A stretch of 64,000 nt of DNA from Pseudofulvimonas gallinarii (lineage in GTDB: Bacteria > Pseudomonadota > Gammaproteobacteria > Xanthomonadales > UBA2363), in contig NZ_SMAF01000005.1 in the NCBI RefSeq assembly GCF_004343305.1, forward strand, positions 124,001-188,000, in the 5' to 3' direction. Position numbers and translations under genes: made by a program. How positions within the stretch are numbered: position 1 is the stretch's first letter; the number at the start of each line of letters is the position of its first letter. The notes under the pieces are model-generated. The model saw nothing but the letters and a program-made list of their open reading frames with translations, was not told where the DNA came from and did not search any database. This document shows, piece after piece, positions 8,942 to 19,845 of this stretch.

Positions 8942-9841
8942 TTACCAGCGACGCTCTTCGACGAACTCGCCGGCACAGCCCTTGTCGACCCACACGGCAC
9001 CGTTGCGGAAGCCCCAGGTGCGGCCTTCGACGCAGGATGCGCGCGAAGTCTGGCGGACCAGCTGTGCACCGCTCCAGCCACCGGTCGCACACTGGCGCGG
9101 ACGGTTGTTGTCGCTGTTGCAGGTGATGCGGCGGACGCCACCGCCCGGGCTCCAGTGGCCCCAGGTCGGCGCGAACGTACCGGCGCAGCCCTGGTCAACC
9201 CAGAGCACGCCCTGGCCGTAGCCCCAGGTGCGACCCTCGACGCAGGGCGCATTGGAACTCTGGGTGATCAGCTGCGCGCCTCGCCAGTTGCCGACACGGC
9301 ATTCCTGGTAGCGGTTGCGGTTGCTGTTGCACTGGACGTGCTCGTTGCGGTTGTCGCCCGGATGGCCGACGGAGCTGGCGAACAGGCCGGCGCAGCCCTT
9401 GTCCACCCACAGGGTTCCGCGGCGGAAGCCCCAGGTCTGGCCCTCGATGCACTGCGCGTTCGAGGTCTGCTGGATCAGGCGAGCGTCACGCCAGGTGGTG
9501 CGGCATTCCTTGTAACGGTTGCGGTCGCTGTTGCAGGCCATCTCCTCGCGGCCCGGCAGGTTCGAGCCGCCGCCGGTCCAACGCGCTTCGGCGAAGGTCG
9601 CGGCGCAGCCGTGATGCACCCAGATGAAACCCCGGCCCTGGCCCCAGGTCTGGTTCTCGACGCAATTGGCGTTGGAGATGCGGCGCACCAGCTGGGCACG
9701 ACCCCACGGCACCGAGCACTCCTTGTACTGGAAATTCTTGCTTTCGCAGTTGATGGTCTGCTGCGCCGACGCTTCCGGGGCGCGCATCAGGCCGGCGACG
9801 GCGATCGCCGCCAGTACCGATGCCTTGGCTATTGCGTTCAT
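8942..9841 (-). CDS. Secreted protein with four DUF3011 repeats
   Basis: A 299-residue exported protein of unknown function. A signal peptide (MNAIAKASVLAAIAVAGLMR, cut near ASAQQ) is followed by four repeats of about 60 residues, starting at INCES, MACNS, VQCNS and ITCNS. Each has the pattern C-x-S...C...G/RAQLV/I...C-x-E-x-(Q/R)-TWG, then (I/L/V)WV and GCA. Each repeat has four regular cysteines that could form disulfides in the periplasm or outside the cell. The ATG at 9841 has a clear ribosome site (GGAGAGAGAG directly before it). The family is common in Xanthomonadales and has no settled function; a binding or structural role is possible. It is transcribed alone. Confidence 0.88.
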   Translation of the reverse strand: MNAIAKASVLAAIAVAGLMRAPEASAQQTINCESKNFQYKECSVPWGRAQLVRRISNANCVENQTWGQGRGFIWVHHGCAATFAEARWTGGGSNLPGREEMACNSDRNRYKECRTTWRDARLIQQTSNAQCIEGQTWGFRRGTLWVDKGCAGLFASSVGHPGDNRNEHVQCNSNRNRYQECRVGNWRGAQLITQSSNAPCVEGRTWGYGQGVLWVDQGCAGTFAPTWGHWSPGGGVRRITCNSDNNRPRQCATGGWSGAQLVRQTSRASCVEGRTWGFRNGAVWVDKGCAGEFVEERRW

Positions 9842-10295
9842 CTCTCTCTCCTTGGGCAAAAACCTGTCGTACAGGCGATGGCAGTCTAGTCCGCCGAATC
9901 TGAACGCATACTCGTGTGAACGCACGGCTCATCGCAGGCGTTGCCGAACACATTTTCATCCGTACATTGCCGGGCATCGTTCTACGACGCCGGCACGCGC
10001 CCGGAGGCGTCGTCCGTTTCCGCAGCGGGATGCAACCGGGCAGGAATCCCCTGTCCTTCTACCGCTTGCCCGGCGTGCGTGGTGTTGGCTGAGGTCGCCG
10101 GTGCATGAGCGAACGACGCCTGTTGCATCGCAGCACCCCTGCGTTGCCCGACAGACGAAAAAGCCGGCGCAATGCGCCGGCTCTTCGGTCGTCCATGTGA
10201 TCCGGCACGCCGCAGCGGCATCCCGCTGTCGTCGACTGCGCGCCTTACGGCGTCCAGCGCCGCAGCGGCGTCCCGCCGCTGCGTGCCGGCCGGAA
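9842..10295. other. Intergenic region, 454 bp
   Basis: No gene seen. It holds the terminator of the tricorn-like gene (10157-10182). A direct repeat starts CGCCGCAGCGGC (about 10208 and 10257) between that terminator and the protease stop. The part next to 9842 should contain the promoter of the DUF3011 gene; no clear -35/-10 pair was identified. Confidence 0.55.
10157..10182 (-). terminator. Intrinsic terminator of the tricorn-like gene
   Basis: The stem AGCCGGCG/CGCCGGCT with loop CAATG (10162-10182) is followed on the minus strand by five Ts (GGCTTTTTCGTC). This is the right place and orientation to end transcription of the protease gene that stops at 10296. Confidence 0.85.
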
Positions 10296-13200
10296 TCAGC
10301 GGGCCGGGTTCGGGAACACCGTCGGCGCCGGCGGCGCGACCACCGGCTTGCGCGGATTGCGCTCCAGCTCGGCCAGCAGCTCCTGGACCGCGCGCTCGAC
10401 GCTGGGATCACGCCCGGCGGCGATCAGCTCCGGACGGTCGATGACTTCGATGTCCGGGGTCACGCCTTCGTTCTCCACCGCCCACTGGTTGTCGGTGTCC
10501 ATGAAGCTGAAGGTCGCGGCCAGCAGCACGCCGTTGTCCACCATCGCCGGGTTGCCGGAAATACCGATCAGCCCACCCCATGTACGGGTACCGATGAGCT
10601 TGCCCAGCCCGAGCTTGCGGAAATAGTACGGCAGGGCGTCGCCACCGGAACTGGAGATGCCGTTGATCAGCATCGCCTTCGGGCCGTTGTGGTGGATCAG
10701 TGGCGTCGCATTCGGTTCGAGGCCGCGCTGCTTCCAGTAGTTCAGCGGCTGGCGCGCCAGCAGCTCGACCAGTCGGTCGGGGATGAAGCCGCCACCGTTG
10801 TAGCGGTCGTCGATGATCAGCGCTTCCTTGTGCGCGTAGGCGTGCATGCCCTTGAACATCTCCCGGCTGCCTTCCACCGCCGTGTTCGGCACGTGGATGT
10901 AGCCGATGCGGCCTCCGCTGAGGCGATCGACCAGTTCGCGGCGGGAATTCACCCAGTCCAGGTAGCGCAGCTCGGTTTCGCCGGCGATGGTGCGCACCAT
11001 GATGTCGCGCGCGCCGGCTTCCTGCGGGCGGCTGTTGACGCGCAGCGTGACGACGCGGTTGGCCTTGTTCTCGAGCAGGCGATAGACGTTGTCGACGCCG
11101 CGGGTCGAGACGTTGTCGATGGCGATGATGTATTCACCCTCGGCGACATTCACGCCCGGCTCGGTCAGCGGTGAACGCGTGCGCTCTTCCCAGTTCTCGC
11201 CCGGGAAGATGCGCGCGATGCGCACGTAGCCGCTGTCGTCCGACGCCAGCTCGGCGCCGAGCAGGCCGCCCTGCTTCCGGTCCAGCGACGGATGGTCGCC
11301 GCCCTGCACGTAGACATGGCCGGCATTCGCTTCACCGACGATTTCCTGGAACAGGTAGTCGAGGTCGGCACGCGTGGTGACATGCGGCAGCAGCGCGGCG
11401 TAACGGTCGTGGATGGCCTTCCAGTCCTGGCCGTGCATGCCCGGGTCGTAGAACCAGTCGCGCAGGATGCGCCAGCCGTCGGTGAACATCTGCCGCCATT
11501 CGCGACGCGGTTCGATGCGCAGCTCGACGCGATCCATTGCCAGCTTGTTCTCGTCGAACTTCGCGTCCGGCTTGGCATCGACGATGGCGAAGTCGCCGCC
11601 CCGGCGCAGCAGCAGCTTCTTGCCGTCGTTCGACAGTACGTAACCGCCGCCGATGCGCGACACCGCGGCCGGCTTGCTGTCGCGCTGCAGGCCGATGAAG
11701 CGCAGTTCGGCGCCACCCTGACCCGGGCCACCGCCTTCCAGGGCAACGTAGAACACGCCCTCGCCATTGGCACTCAGGCCCTGGTAGTTGCCGGAGGGTG
11801 CGGCCAGGGCGACGACGCGCTGGCTGAAACCTTCGACATCGATGCGAACCGGTGCCGGCTCCGCCGCGGCATTGCCACCCTTGCCCTTGCCATTGCCGTT
11901 GCCCTGTCCGTTGCCGGCCGGCGCGGCCGCGCCGACCTCGTCACTGACCGGGCGGAACAGCGCCGGGCTGTCGGCGGACAGCGTCACCGCGTAGATGCGC
12001 GTGGCATCGCGGTAGAGCCAGTTGAACTCGTAGGCGCTGAAGGCTAGGTTGAAGTCGCGGTTGGACAGGAAATACAGGTAGCGGCCCTGCGGGTCGAACA
12101 CCGGGCTGAAGTTGTCGGTCTCGTCGCCGACCAGCATCTGCGTACGGCCGGACTGCAGCGAATACAGCCACAGCGCGCTGTTCGACGAGGCGCCGTTCTT
12201 CGCGTACACCAGCCAGCGACTGTCCGGCGACCAGCTGTAGTCGGTCAGGTCGTTGCGCGTGCCGGTATCGACCTCGCTGATGCGGCCGGTCGCCACTTCG
12301 ACGATGCGCAGGCGCTGCTTCTTGTCGCTGAAGGCCAGGCGGCTGGAATCCGGCGACCAGCGCGGCGGGAACATCCAGATGTCGCCGTCGCGGGTGACGC
12401 GGCGCGGTTCGCCACGGCCGTCCTGGTCGCGCACGTAGATCTCGTATTCGCCACTGGCGTCGGAGAGGTAGGCGATGGTCTTGCCGTCCGGCGACCAGGT
12501 GACGCTGTGCTCTCGCGCGTCCGGCGTGCCGCTGATGTTGCGGGCTTCGCCATTCTTCGCCGGCACCGTGAAGATTTCCCCGCGGGCGCCAAAGACCGCA
12601 CGCTCGCCGGCGGGCGAGAGGTCCATCGACTCCACGTACTGCGCGGCGCGCACGTAGCGCGGCTGCGTGTGCGGGGCATCGCCGGCGACTCGGATAGGCA
12701 CTTCCGTTGCCTGGGCGGTGGCAGGATCGAAGCGCCAGATCGAACCGCCCTTCTCGAACACGATGGCATCGCTGCCGGCGCTCGGCCAGAGCACGTCGAA
12801 GTCGTCGAAATGCGTCAGCTTGGTCGGCTCGCCACCGGTCGGCGCGATGGCGTACAGGTTGAGGCGCTGGTCGTTGCGGTCGGACACGAAGTACACCGTG
12901 TCGCCGACCCACATCGGCTGGTGGTTGGTGGCGCGGTCACTGGTCAGCTGCAGCGAGCTGTTCGCCGCCAGGTCGTAAATCCAAACGTCCTGGGCGCGAC
13001 CGCCGCGGTAGCGCTTCCAGCTGCGGAAATCGCGGTCGATCGGCGTGTAGACGAACTTCGTGCCGTCCGGGCTGAGCATGCCGCCGCCGGTCTCGGGGAT
13101 CGGCAGCGGCTGTTCCAGGCCGCCGTCGGCGGGCACCAGGTATGGCCGGCCGCTGCGCTCGTCCCAACCGACGCGGTTCATGCGCACGACGATGTGCTTG

Positions 13201-13598
13201 CCGTCCGGCGTCCAGTCCAGCACGCGGTAGTCGGTGCCGCCACGCGGCGGCATCGGGCCGATGTCGTTGTACCAGGTCAGCTGGCGCGGCTCACCGCCGG
13301 TGGACGGCATCACATAGACCTGGCGGGTGCCGTTGTATTCGGCCGAGAAGGCGATGCGGCTGCCGTCCGGCGACAGCTTCGGATACAGCTCCTGCCCGGG
13401 ATGCGAGGTCAGCCGCAGCGCGGTGCCGCCACTGGCCTGGACGATATGGATGTCGCCGGCATGGACGAACACGATGCGATCGCCCTGGATGTCGGGGAAA
13501 CGCAGCAGGCGGCTCGGACTGTCGGCGGCCGCGGGGCCGGCGCCGGCCATGGCCAGGGCGAGGGCCAGGAGGGGGAATCTCTTCATCATCGGATCCAT
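10296..13598 (-). CDS. Tricorn-like S41 protease, exported
   Basis: A large exported peptidase (about 1100 residues) related to tricorn protease and the S41 (C-terminal processing) family. A signal peptide (MKRFPLLALALAMAGAGPAAA) is followed by TolB/WD40-like propeller blades, with repeated SPDG, WSPD and PDGK motifs over roughly residues 30-640. A Gly/Asn/Lys-rich linker (near residue 560-580), a PDZ-like region (GVNVAEGEYIIAIDNVSTRG) and the catalytic domain follow. The catalytic domain contains NGISSSGGDALPYYFRK near residue 979, which holds the probable nucleophilic Ser, then GTRTWGG and ENEGVTPDIEV. It would degrade peptides in the periplasm or at the surface. ATG codons at 13598, 13589 and 13586 are possible; none has a strong ribosome site. 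It is divergent from the OYE gene. Confidence 0.9.
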   Translation of the reverse strand: MDPMMKRFPLLALALAMAGAGPAAADSPSRLLRFPDIQGDRIVFVHAGDIHIVQASGGTALRLTSHPGQELYPKLSPDGSRIAFSAEYNGTRQVYVMPSTGGEPRQLTWYNDIGPMPPRGGTDYRVLDWTPDGKHIVVRMNRVGWDERSGRPYLVPADGGLEQPLPIPETGGGMLSPDGTKFVYTPIDRDFRSWKRYRGGRAQDVWIYDLAANSSLQLTSDRATNHQPMWVGDTVYFVSDRNDQRLNLYAIAPTGGEPTKLTHFDDFDVLWPSAGSDAIVFEKGGSIWRFDPATAQATEVPIRVAGDAPHTQPRYVRAAQYVESMDLSPAGERAVFGARGEIFTVPAKNGEARNISGTPDAREHSVTWSPDGKTIAYLSDASGEYEIYVRDQDGRGEPRRVTRDGDIWMFPPRWSPDSSRLAFSDKKQRLRIVEVATGRISEVDTGTRNDLTDYSWSPDSRWLVYAKNGASSNSALWLYSLQSGRTQMLVGDETDNFSPVFDPQGRYLYFLSNRDFNLAFSAYEFNWLYRDATRIYAVTLSADSPALFRPVSDEVGAAAPAGNGQGNGNGKGKGGNAAAEPAPVRIDVEGFSQRVVALAAPSGNYQGLSANGEGVFYVALEGGGPGQGGAELRFIGLQRDSKPAAVSRIGGGYVLSNDGKKLLLRRGGDFAIVDAKPDAKFDENKLAMDRVELRIEPRREWRQMFTDGWRILRDWFYDPGMHGQDWKAIHDRYAALLPHVTTRADLDYLFQEIVGEANAGHVYVQGGDHPSLDRKQGGLLGAELASDDSGYVRIARIFPGENWEERTRSPLTEPGVNVAEGEYIIAIDNVSTRGVDNVYRLLENKANRVVTLRVNSRPQEAGARDIMVRTIAGETELRYLDWVNSRRELVDRLSGGRIGYIHVPNTAVEGSREMFKGMHAYAHKEALIIDDRYNGGGFIPDRLVELLARQPLNYWKQRGLEPNATPLIHHNGPKAMLINGISSSGGDALPYYFRKLGLGKLIGTRTWGGLIGISGNPAMVDNGVLLAATFSFMDTDNQWAVENEGVTPDIEVIDRPELIAAGRDPSVERAVQELLAELERNPRKPVVAPPAPTVFPNPAR

Positions 13599-13779
13599 GG
13601 GGAGAATCAGGATCGCCGGAGTATGCCGCACGCCACCCCGGATGGCCTGCGCCGGAAGTACTGGCGGCCCGAAAACTGCGGCCAACGGAGGCAAATCCGG
13701 TGCCGGACCCCGCCAGGCGACATTGAGGCCGGCGTCCGGCGACGCCATAGTGGCACCAGCCCTTCCCCACGAGCGACAG

Positions 13780-14880
13780 ATGAGCCTGCTGTTTTCACCG
13801 CTGGATATCGGCCCGCTGGCCCTGCCCAACCGCATCGTCATCGCCCCCATGTGCCAGTACGCCGCCGACCACGGCGAAGCGACCGACTGGCACCGCATCC
13901 ACCTGGGCCACCTGGCGCTGTCCGGCGCGGGACTGCTGATTGTCGAGGCGACCGCGGTCGAACCGCGCGGTCGCATCACCTGGGCCGACCTGGGCCTCTG
14001 GGACAACCGCACCGAGGGTGCACTGGCCGCCGTGCTCGAAGGCGTGCGCCGTTATTCACCGATGCCGCTGGGCATCCAGCTGGCGCATGCCGGGCGCAAG
14101 GCCTCCTGCAACCGGCCCTGGGAACAGCGCGGCGCCGCTATCGACCCGAATATGGAGCTCGGCTGGCAGACGGTGTCTGCGTCCTGCCTGCCGTTCAAGG
14201 AAGGTGATCCGGCACCCACCGCGCTTGCGCCCAGCGACATCGACGGCATCATCGAAGCCTTCGCCGCCAGCGCGCGGCGCGCCGTGGACATCGGCTTCGG
14301 GCTGATCGAAATCCACGCCGCGCACGGCTACCTGCTGCACCAGTTCCTGTCGCCGCTGTCCAACCGGCGCGACGACGACTTCGGCGGCGCTGCGGAAAAC
14401 CGCATGCGCCTGGCGCTGCGGGTCTTCGACGCCGTGAAGTCGGCCGTGCCGGCCGGGGTCGCGGTCGGCCTGCGCATTTCCGCTACCGACTGGGTCGATG
14501 GCGGCTGGGACGTGGCGCAGAGCATCGCACTGGCACGCGAGCTGGATGCCCGCGGCTGCCACTTCCTGCACGTTTCCAGCGGTGGCCTCGACCCGCGCCA
14601 GCAGATTCCCGTCGCGCCGGGTTACCAGGTGCCAATGGCGGCGGCGATCAGGCGCGAAGTGGACATGCCGGTGATCGCCGTCGGTCTGATCACCGAACCA
14701 CGGCAGGCCGAAGACATCCTCGCCAGTGGCCATGCCGACGCGGTCGCACTGGCGCGCGGCTTCCTCTGGAACCCGCGTTGGCCCTGGCACGCCGCCGCAG
14801 CGCTGGACGCACAGGCCTGGGCGCCACCGAACTACCTGCGCAGCGCACCGTCGGCATTCAGCGCGGCGATCTCCCCTTGA
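13780..14880 (+). CDS. NADH:flavin oxidoreductase, YqjM-type old yellow enzyme
   Basis: An FMN enzyme of 366 residues that reduces activated C=C bonds with NAD(P)H. The TIM barrel starts at LFSPLDIGPLALPNRIVIAP. The YqjM-type features are present: Cys and Tyr in APMCQYAADHG, HAGRKAS, and the substrate-binding pair in HAAHGYLLHQFLSPLSNRR. The phosphate-binding end reads PVIAVGLI and ALARGFLWNPRWPW. The ATG at 13780 fits the family N-terminus; the frame is open for 150 codons more upstream but has no family similarity. It is a single gene, transcribed away from the tricorn-like gene. The natural substrate cannot be told from sequence. Confidence 0.92.
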   Translation: MSLLFSPLDIGPLALPNRIVIAPMCQYAADHGEATDWHRIHLGHLALSGAGLLIVEATAVEPRGRITWADLGLWDNRTEGALAAVLEGVRRYSPMPLGIQLAHAGRKASCNRPWEQRGAAIDPNMELGWQTVSASCLPFKEGDPAPTALAPSDIDGIIEAFAASARRAVDIGFGLIEIHAAHGYLLHQFLSPLSNRRDDDFGGAAENRMRLALRVFDAVKSAVPAGVAVGLRISATDWVDGGWDVAQSIALARELDARGCHFLHVSSGGLDPRQQIPVAPGYQVPMAAAIRREVDMPVIAVGLITEPRQAEDILASGHADAVALARGFLWNPRWPWHAAAALDAQAWAPPNYLRSAPSAFSAAISP

Positions 14881-15271
14881 CCGTTTTCGCCCAGGCCGGG
14901 CTCGACCGCAGGCTGAAGTGCTGGGGGCGTCCGCCTGGGCACCGGCGCACGTTCGAGAGCGAGCCGATCCGCAAGGTTCCGCGGATCGCCGTGTGGCTTT
15001 CGCCCCGCTTGGCTGCCGACCTCGTGCCCGAATGAACCGCAGCGGCGTCTGGCAAGAAGCTGACCGACGGGACATTGGCACCCGGGACCCAGCCGGTCCG
15101 GCGGGTGAACCTGACGGCCCATGGGGCCCACAAGGTGTGCAAGTCTGAGCTTCCGCGGCCGGCGGACATGACAGAAGCAGAACCTCCGTGCACCGGAGTC
15201 GACGCCACGGATTAATCGGGACGGCCCACCAGCGTCACACCCGGCTTCGATGACAGACCCACCGCGAAAGG
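14881..15271. other. Intergenic region between convergent genes, 391 bp
   Basis: No gene or RNA recognised. One hairpin, CGATCCGC/GCGGATCG with an 8-nt loop (14965-14988), might help end the oxidoreductase transcript, but it has no T-run. Open frames here lack any family features. Confidence 0.5.
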
Positions 15272-16672
<1,401 letters not shown>

Positions 16673-16709
16673 GGCTGGCATTGTAGCGGCGGGGTGCTGT
16701 GCTTCGGAC

Positions 16710-17387
16710 TCACGCCGCTTCCGTCAGCCAGCCGTCCTGCAAATGCACGGTGCGGTTGCCGTAGGTCGCGTTCTGCGGCGAGTGCGTGACCTGGACGATG
16801 GTCGCGCCTTCGCGGTTCAGTTCGGCCAGCAGCTCCATGATCATCTGCCCCTGCGTCGAGTGCAGCGCGCCGGTCGGCTCGTCGGCGAGCAGCAGCTTCG
16901 GCCGGGTGATCACCGCGCGCGCCACCGCCACCAGCTGCTGCTGGCCGCCCGACAGCTGCCGCGGATACAGGTCCTTCTTGCCGACGATCTGGAAGCGGTC
17001 GAGGATGTCACCGACCAGCGCCTTTCGCTCCGGAGCCCGGATGTCGCGATAGGACAGCGGCAGGTCGAGGTTTTCCGCCACGGTCAGGTCGTCGAGCAGG
17101 TGGTAGTGCTGGAAGATGAAGCCGATGGCCTCGCGTTGCAGCGCCTGGCGCTGCTTGCCGTTGAGCCGATGCACCTCGTTGCCGGCCAGCCGGTATTCGC
17201 CTTCGAATTCGGCATCCATCAGGCCGAGGACGTTCAGCAGGCTGGTCTTTCCGGAACCGGACGGCCCCATGATCGAGACAAACTCGCCTTCGTCGATCGA
17301 CAGGTTGATGTTGCGCAGGACCCAGCTGCGGCCCCCGGCCAGCGGATAGCTGCGTTCGACGTTCTTCAGTTCGATCAGTGCACTCAT
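16710..17387 (-). CDS. ABC exporter ATPase, MacB/LolD-like
   Basis: A 225-residue ATPase of the MacB/LolD group that would drive the two permeases encoded just upstream. Visible motifs are Walker [11 protein letters not shown]-loop FIFQHYHLL, signature [14 protein letters not shown], Walker [11 protein letters not shown] and switch His in VTHSPQN. The D-loop after Walker B is usually SALD/GALD but reads GALHS, so the conserved Asp is His. Such exporters act by moving substrates in the periplasm (mechanotransmission), often with lipoproteins, peptides or antibiotics. The ATG at 17387 is used; a TTG five codons earlier is less likely. It lies 30 bp after the first permease gene. Confidence 0.92.
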   Translation of the reverse strand: MSALIELKNVERSYPLAGGRSWVLRNINLSIDEGEFVSIMGPSGSGKTSLLNVLGLMDAEFEGEYRLAGNEVHRLNGKQRQALQREAIGFIFQHYHLLDDLTVAENLDLPLSYRDIRAPERKALVGDILDRFQIVGKKDLYPRQLSGGQQQLVAVARAVITRPKLLLADEPTGALHSTQGQMIMELLAELNREGATIVQVTHSPQNATYGNRTVHLQDGWLTEAA

Positions 17388-17417
17388 GGTCGGTTCCGGC
17401 AAGGCGCGACGCGTCGC

Positions 17418-19838
17418 TCAATGGTGGTTGGAAGATTGCAGGGCCAGCAGCGGCGAGGTACCTGCGGCACGGCGCGCCGGCCACCAGCAGGCCAGCAGGG
17501 CCGCTGCCGCGACGACGGCGGCGACCAGCAACCAGGACGGCAGGTCGTGCGGACCGATGCCGTACAGGCGGTCGGCGATCAGGCGTGCCAGCGGCACGCC
17601 GAGGAGCACGCCGGCCACGACACCGGCGGCGGCCAGCAGCGCACCCTGGCGGAGCACCATGCGCTGGACATCACCGCCCTGCGCACCCAGCGCCATGCGG
17701 ATGCCCAGCTCGGCGGTACGACGACGCACGGCGAGGCTGAGCACGGCATGGAGGCCGAACACCACCAGCAGCAGCGTGATCGTCGCGAATGCCGAAACCG
17801 ATTCCAGCGCCGCGCGGCGACCGGCCAGCGAATGCGCGACGGCCTCGGCCAGCGGCTGGTTGAAGGTCACCACGGCATCAGGAAAGGATCCGCGCACGCG
17901 ATCGCGCACGACATCGGCAAGAACCGCCGGATTTCCATCGACGCGGGTGACCAGCAGTGAAGTCGGCAGGATGGTATCGGCCGGCAGGTAGTACGTCGGA
18001 AGATCGGGTTGCTCGTCGAGCCTTTCGTGCTTGACGGTGCGGACGACGCCGACGACGCGTGCGCTGCGGTAGCTGTCCGGACCCGAAGGAATCTCGAGGC
18101 GGGCGCCAAGCGGGTCGCGGCCGGCCAGCCAGCGCTGCACGAACAGCTCGTCGACAATCACCGTGCCGTCTTCGGCCCCCTGGCCCTCGCCTTCACCCGC
18201 GGCGAAGTCGCGACCGGCGAGCTGGGCGATGCCGAGCGTCCGGAAATACCCCGGCCCGACCTGGCGGCTGCGCGCCTGCATGTCGCCATCGACGCCCATG
18301 ACGCGCACGGTCGAGACCGTTTCCGAGCGGCTGAACGGTGCCGACGATGCGAACGCGGCGTGGCGCACACCCGGCAACGACAACACGTCCTCGCGCAGGG
18401 CCAGCAACCTCGCCCTCGCGCGTGGCCCATCGCGCTCCGGATCGAACGCCTGGCCGCGACTGACGCCCAGCGGATCCAGCGCTGTCATCAGCACGCCGCG
18501 CTCGTCGAAGCCGCGCGGCTCGTTGATCAGGTTGAAGGCGCTGCGCAGCAGCAGCGCCGAGGCGCCGAGCAGCACCGTGGCCAGCGCCAGCTGCACGACC
18601 AGCATCGTCGCGCGTGCGCGACCCAGGCCAGCGGCCTGCTGGCGGACACCGGCACCCGCGGCAAGATTGGCGGGACTGCGCACGGACACCGCCGCCAGCA
18701 ATGCGACGGCGAGCACCAGCGCCGCCGCGATGACTGCCGCCCCGATCGAGAAGGCATCGCCGCCGACACCGACCGGCAGGTTGGCCGGGATCAGCCCGCG
18801 CTGCTGCAGCAGCGCGACGCACAGCGGCACCAGCAGCATGCCCATTCCCGCGCCCACCACCACGGGTGGCAGCAGATCCGCCAGCACGCTGCGCAGGATG
18901 TCGCGATGCCCTGCGCCCAGCGCACGGCAGATCGCCAGATCGCGTTGCCGCGCCATCATGCGGTCCAGGACCAGGTTGGCCAGATTGGCGGCGACGACGA
19001 CCAGCAGGATCAGCGAGGCGAGCTGCAACAGCGCCAATGCCATCGTGTGTTCGTCGGCGAAGCGCTCACGCCAGTAGCGGACGACCGGCAGTACACCGAC
19101 GTGTTCGCGCAATGCCTTCAGGTTGTCGGCAGCGGCCAGCACGCCATCCAGATGCGCCGCCGACTGTTGCAGGGTCACGCCCGGCGCCAGTCGCGCCAGC
19201 ACTTCGAACTGCCCGACATTGCCACCAGCGTCGTCGGCCTTCTCGCCAGCGCTGGGAATCCAGGGCATCCAGGCATCGGCATCGCGGTCGGGAAACACGA
19301 AGCCGGCCGGCATCACGCCGACGATGCGGTAACGCTGTCCTCCCAGGTCCACATTACTGCCGACGACGCCGGGATCGCCGTTGAAGCGGCTGCGCCAGGT
19401 CGCCTCCGACAGCAGCAGGACGCGGCCATCGCCAACGGCATCCTCTTCCTGCAGTGGGCGCCCCAGCATCGGCGCCACGCCGAGCACCTCGCTGAAACCG
19501 GTGGTGACCCGCTGCACCTGCCATTCGCGGCCGGCATCGTCGCTGCGCATGAAGGGGCCGGCGGTCTGCCCGACGACGCCTTCGTATACGTCCGTCGCCG
19601 CCGCCAGTTGCGAGTGCAGCGAGGGCAACAGGCCGACGCGGAATCCGAACTTGCGCAGGTCGACGCGCAGTTCCACCAGGCGATCGCCTTCCCGGTACGG
19701 CAGCGCCTTGTAATCGATGGCCCAGACCGCGGCGAATACCGTTGCGTTGACGGCGACGACGACCGCCGTCAGCACGATGACGGCCAGCGCGAAGCCGGGC
19801 GCGCGCCAGGCGCGGGTGAAGGCCTGCCGAAGGTTCAT
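17418..19838 (-). CDS. MacB/FtsX-type ABC permease, ADOP-like, copy 1
   Basis: A permease of 806 residues. The layout is one N-terminal membrane helix (FALAVIVLTAVVVAVNATVF), a periplasmic MacB core domain, three helices, a second periplasmic domain, and three C-terminal helices with the FtsX motif RTAELGIRMALGAQ. This doubled layout is like the large permeases called ADOP. It has a similar-sized partner encoded 7 bp upstream and an ATPase encoded 30 bp downstream, so the two permeases probably pair over one ATPase type. The substrate is unknown. No membrane-fusion or outer-membrane partner is encoded nearby. Confidence 0.9.
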   Translation of the reverse strand: MNLRQAFTRAWRAPGFALAVIVLTAVVVAVNATVFAAVWAIDYKALPYREGDRLVELRVDLRKFGFRVGLLPSLHSQLAAATDVYEGVVGQTAGPFMRSDDAGREWQVQRVTTGFSEVLGVAPMLGRPLQEEDAVGDGRVLLLSEATWRSRFNGDPGVVGSNVDLGGQRYRIVGVMPAGFVFPDRDADAWMPWIPSAGEKADDAGGNVGQFEVLARLAPGVTLQQSAAHLDGVLAAADNLKALREHVGVLPVVRYWRERFADEHTMALALLQLASLILLVVVAANLANLVLDRMMARQRDLAICRALGAGHRDILRSVLADLLPPVVVGAGMGMLLVPLCVALLQQRGLIPANLPVGVGGDAFSIGAAVIAAALVLAVALLAAVSVRSPANLAAGAGVRQQAAGLGRARATMLVVQLALATVLLGASALLLRSAFNLINEPRGFDERGVLMTALDPLGVSRGQAFDPERDGPRARARLLALREDVLSLPGVRHAAFASSAPFSRSETVSTVRVMGVDGDMQARSRQVGPGYFRTLGIAQLAGRDFAAGEGEGQGAEDGTVIVDELFVQRWLAGRDPLGARLEIPSGPDSYRSARVVGVVRTVKHERLDEQPDLPTYYLPADTILPTSLLVTRVDGNPAVLADVVRDRVRGSFPDAVVTFNQPLAEAVAHSLAGRRAALESVSAFATITLLLVVFGLHAVLSLAVRRRTAELGIRMALGAQGGDVQRMVLRQGALLAAAGVVAGVLLGVPLARLIADRLYGIGPHDLPSWLLVAAVVAAAALLACWWPARRAAGTSPLLALQSSNHH

Positions 19839-19845
19839 GTCGTCC

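Noticed and set aside
14858-15208. 116-codon frame in the gap after the old-yellow-enzyme gene
   Set aside because: No ribosome site, no family feature, random composition.
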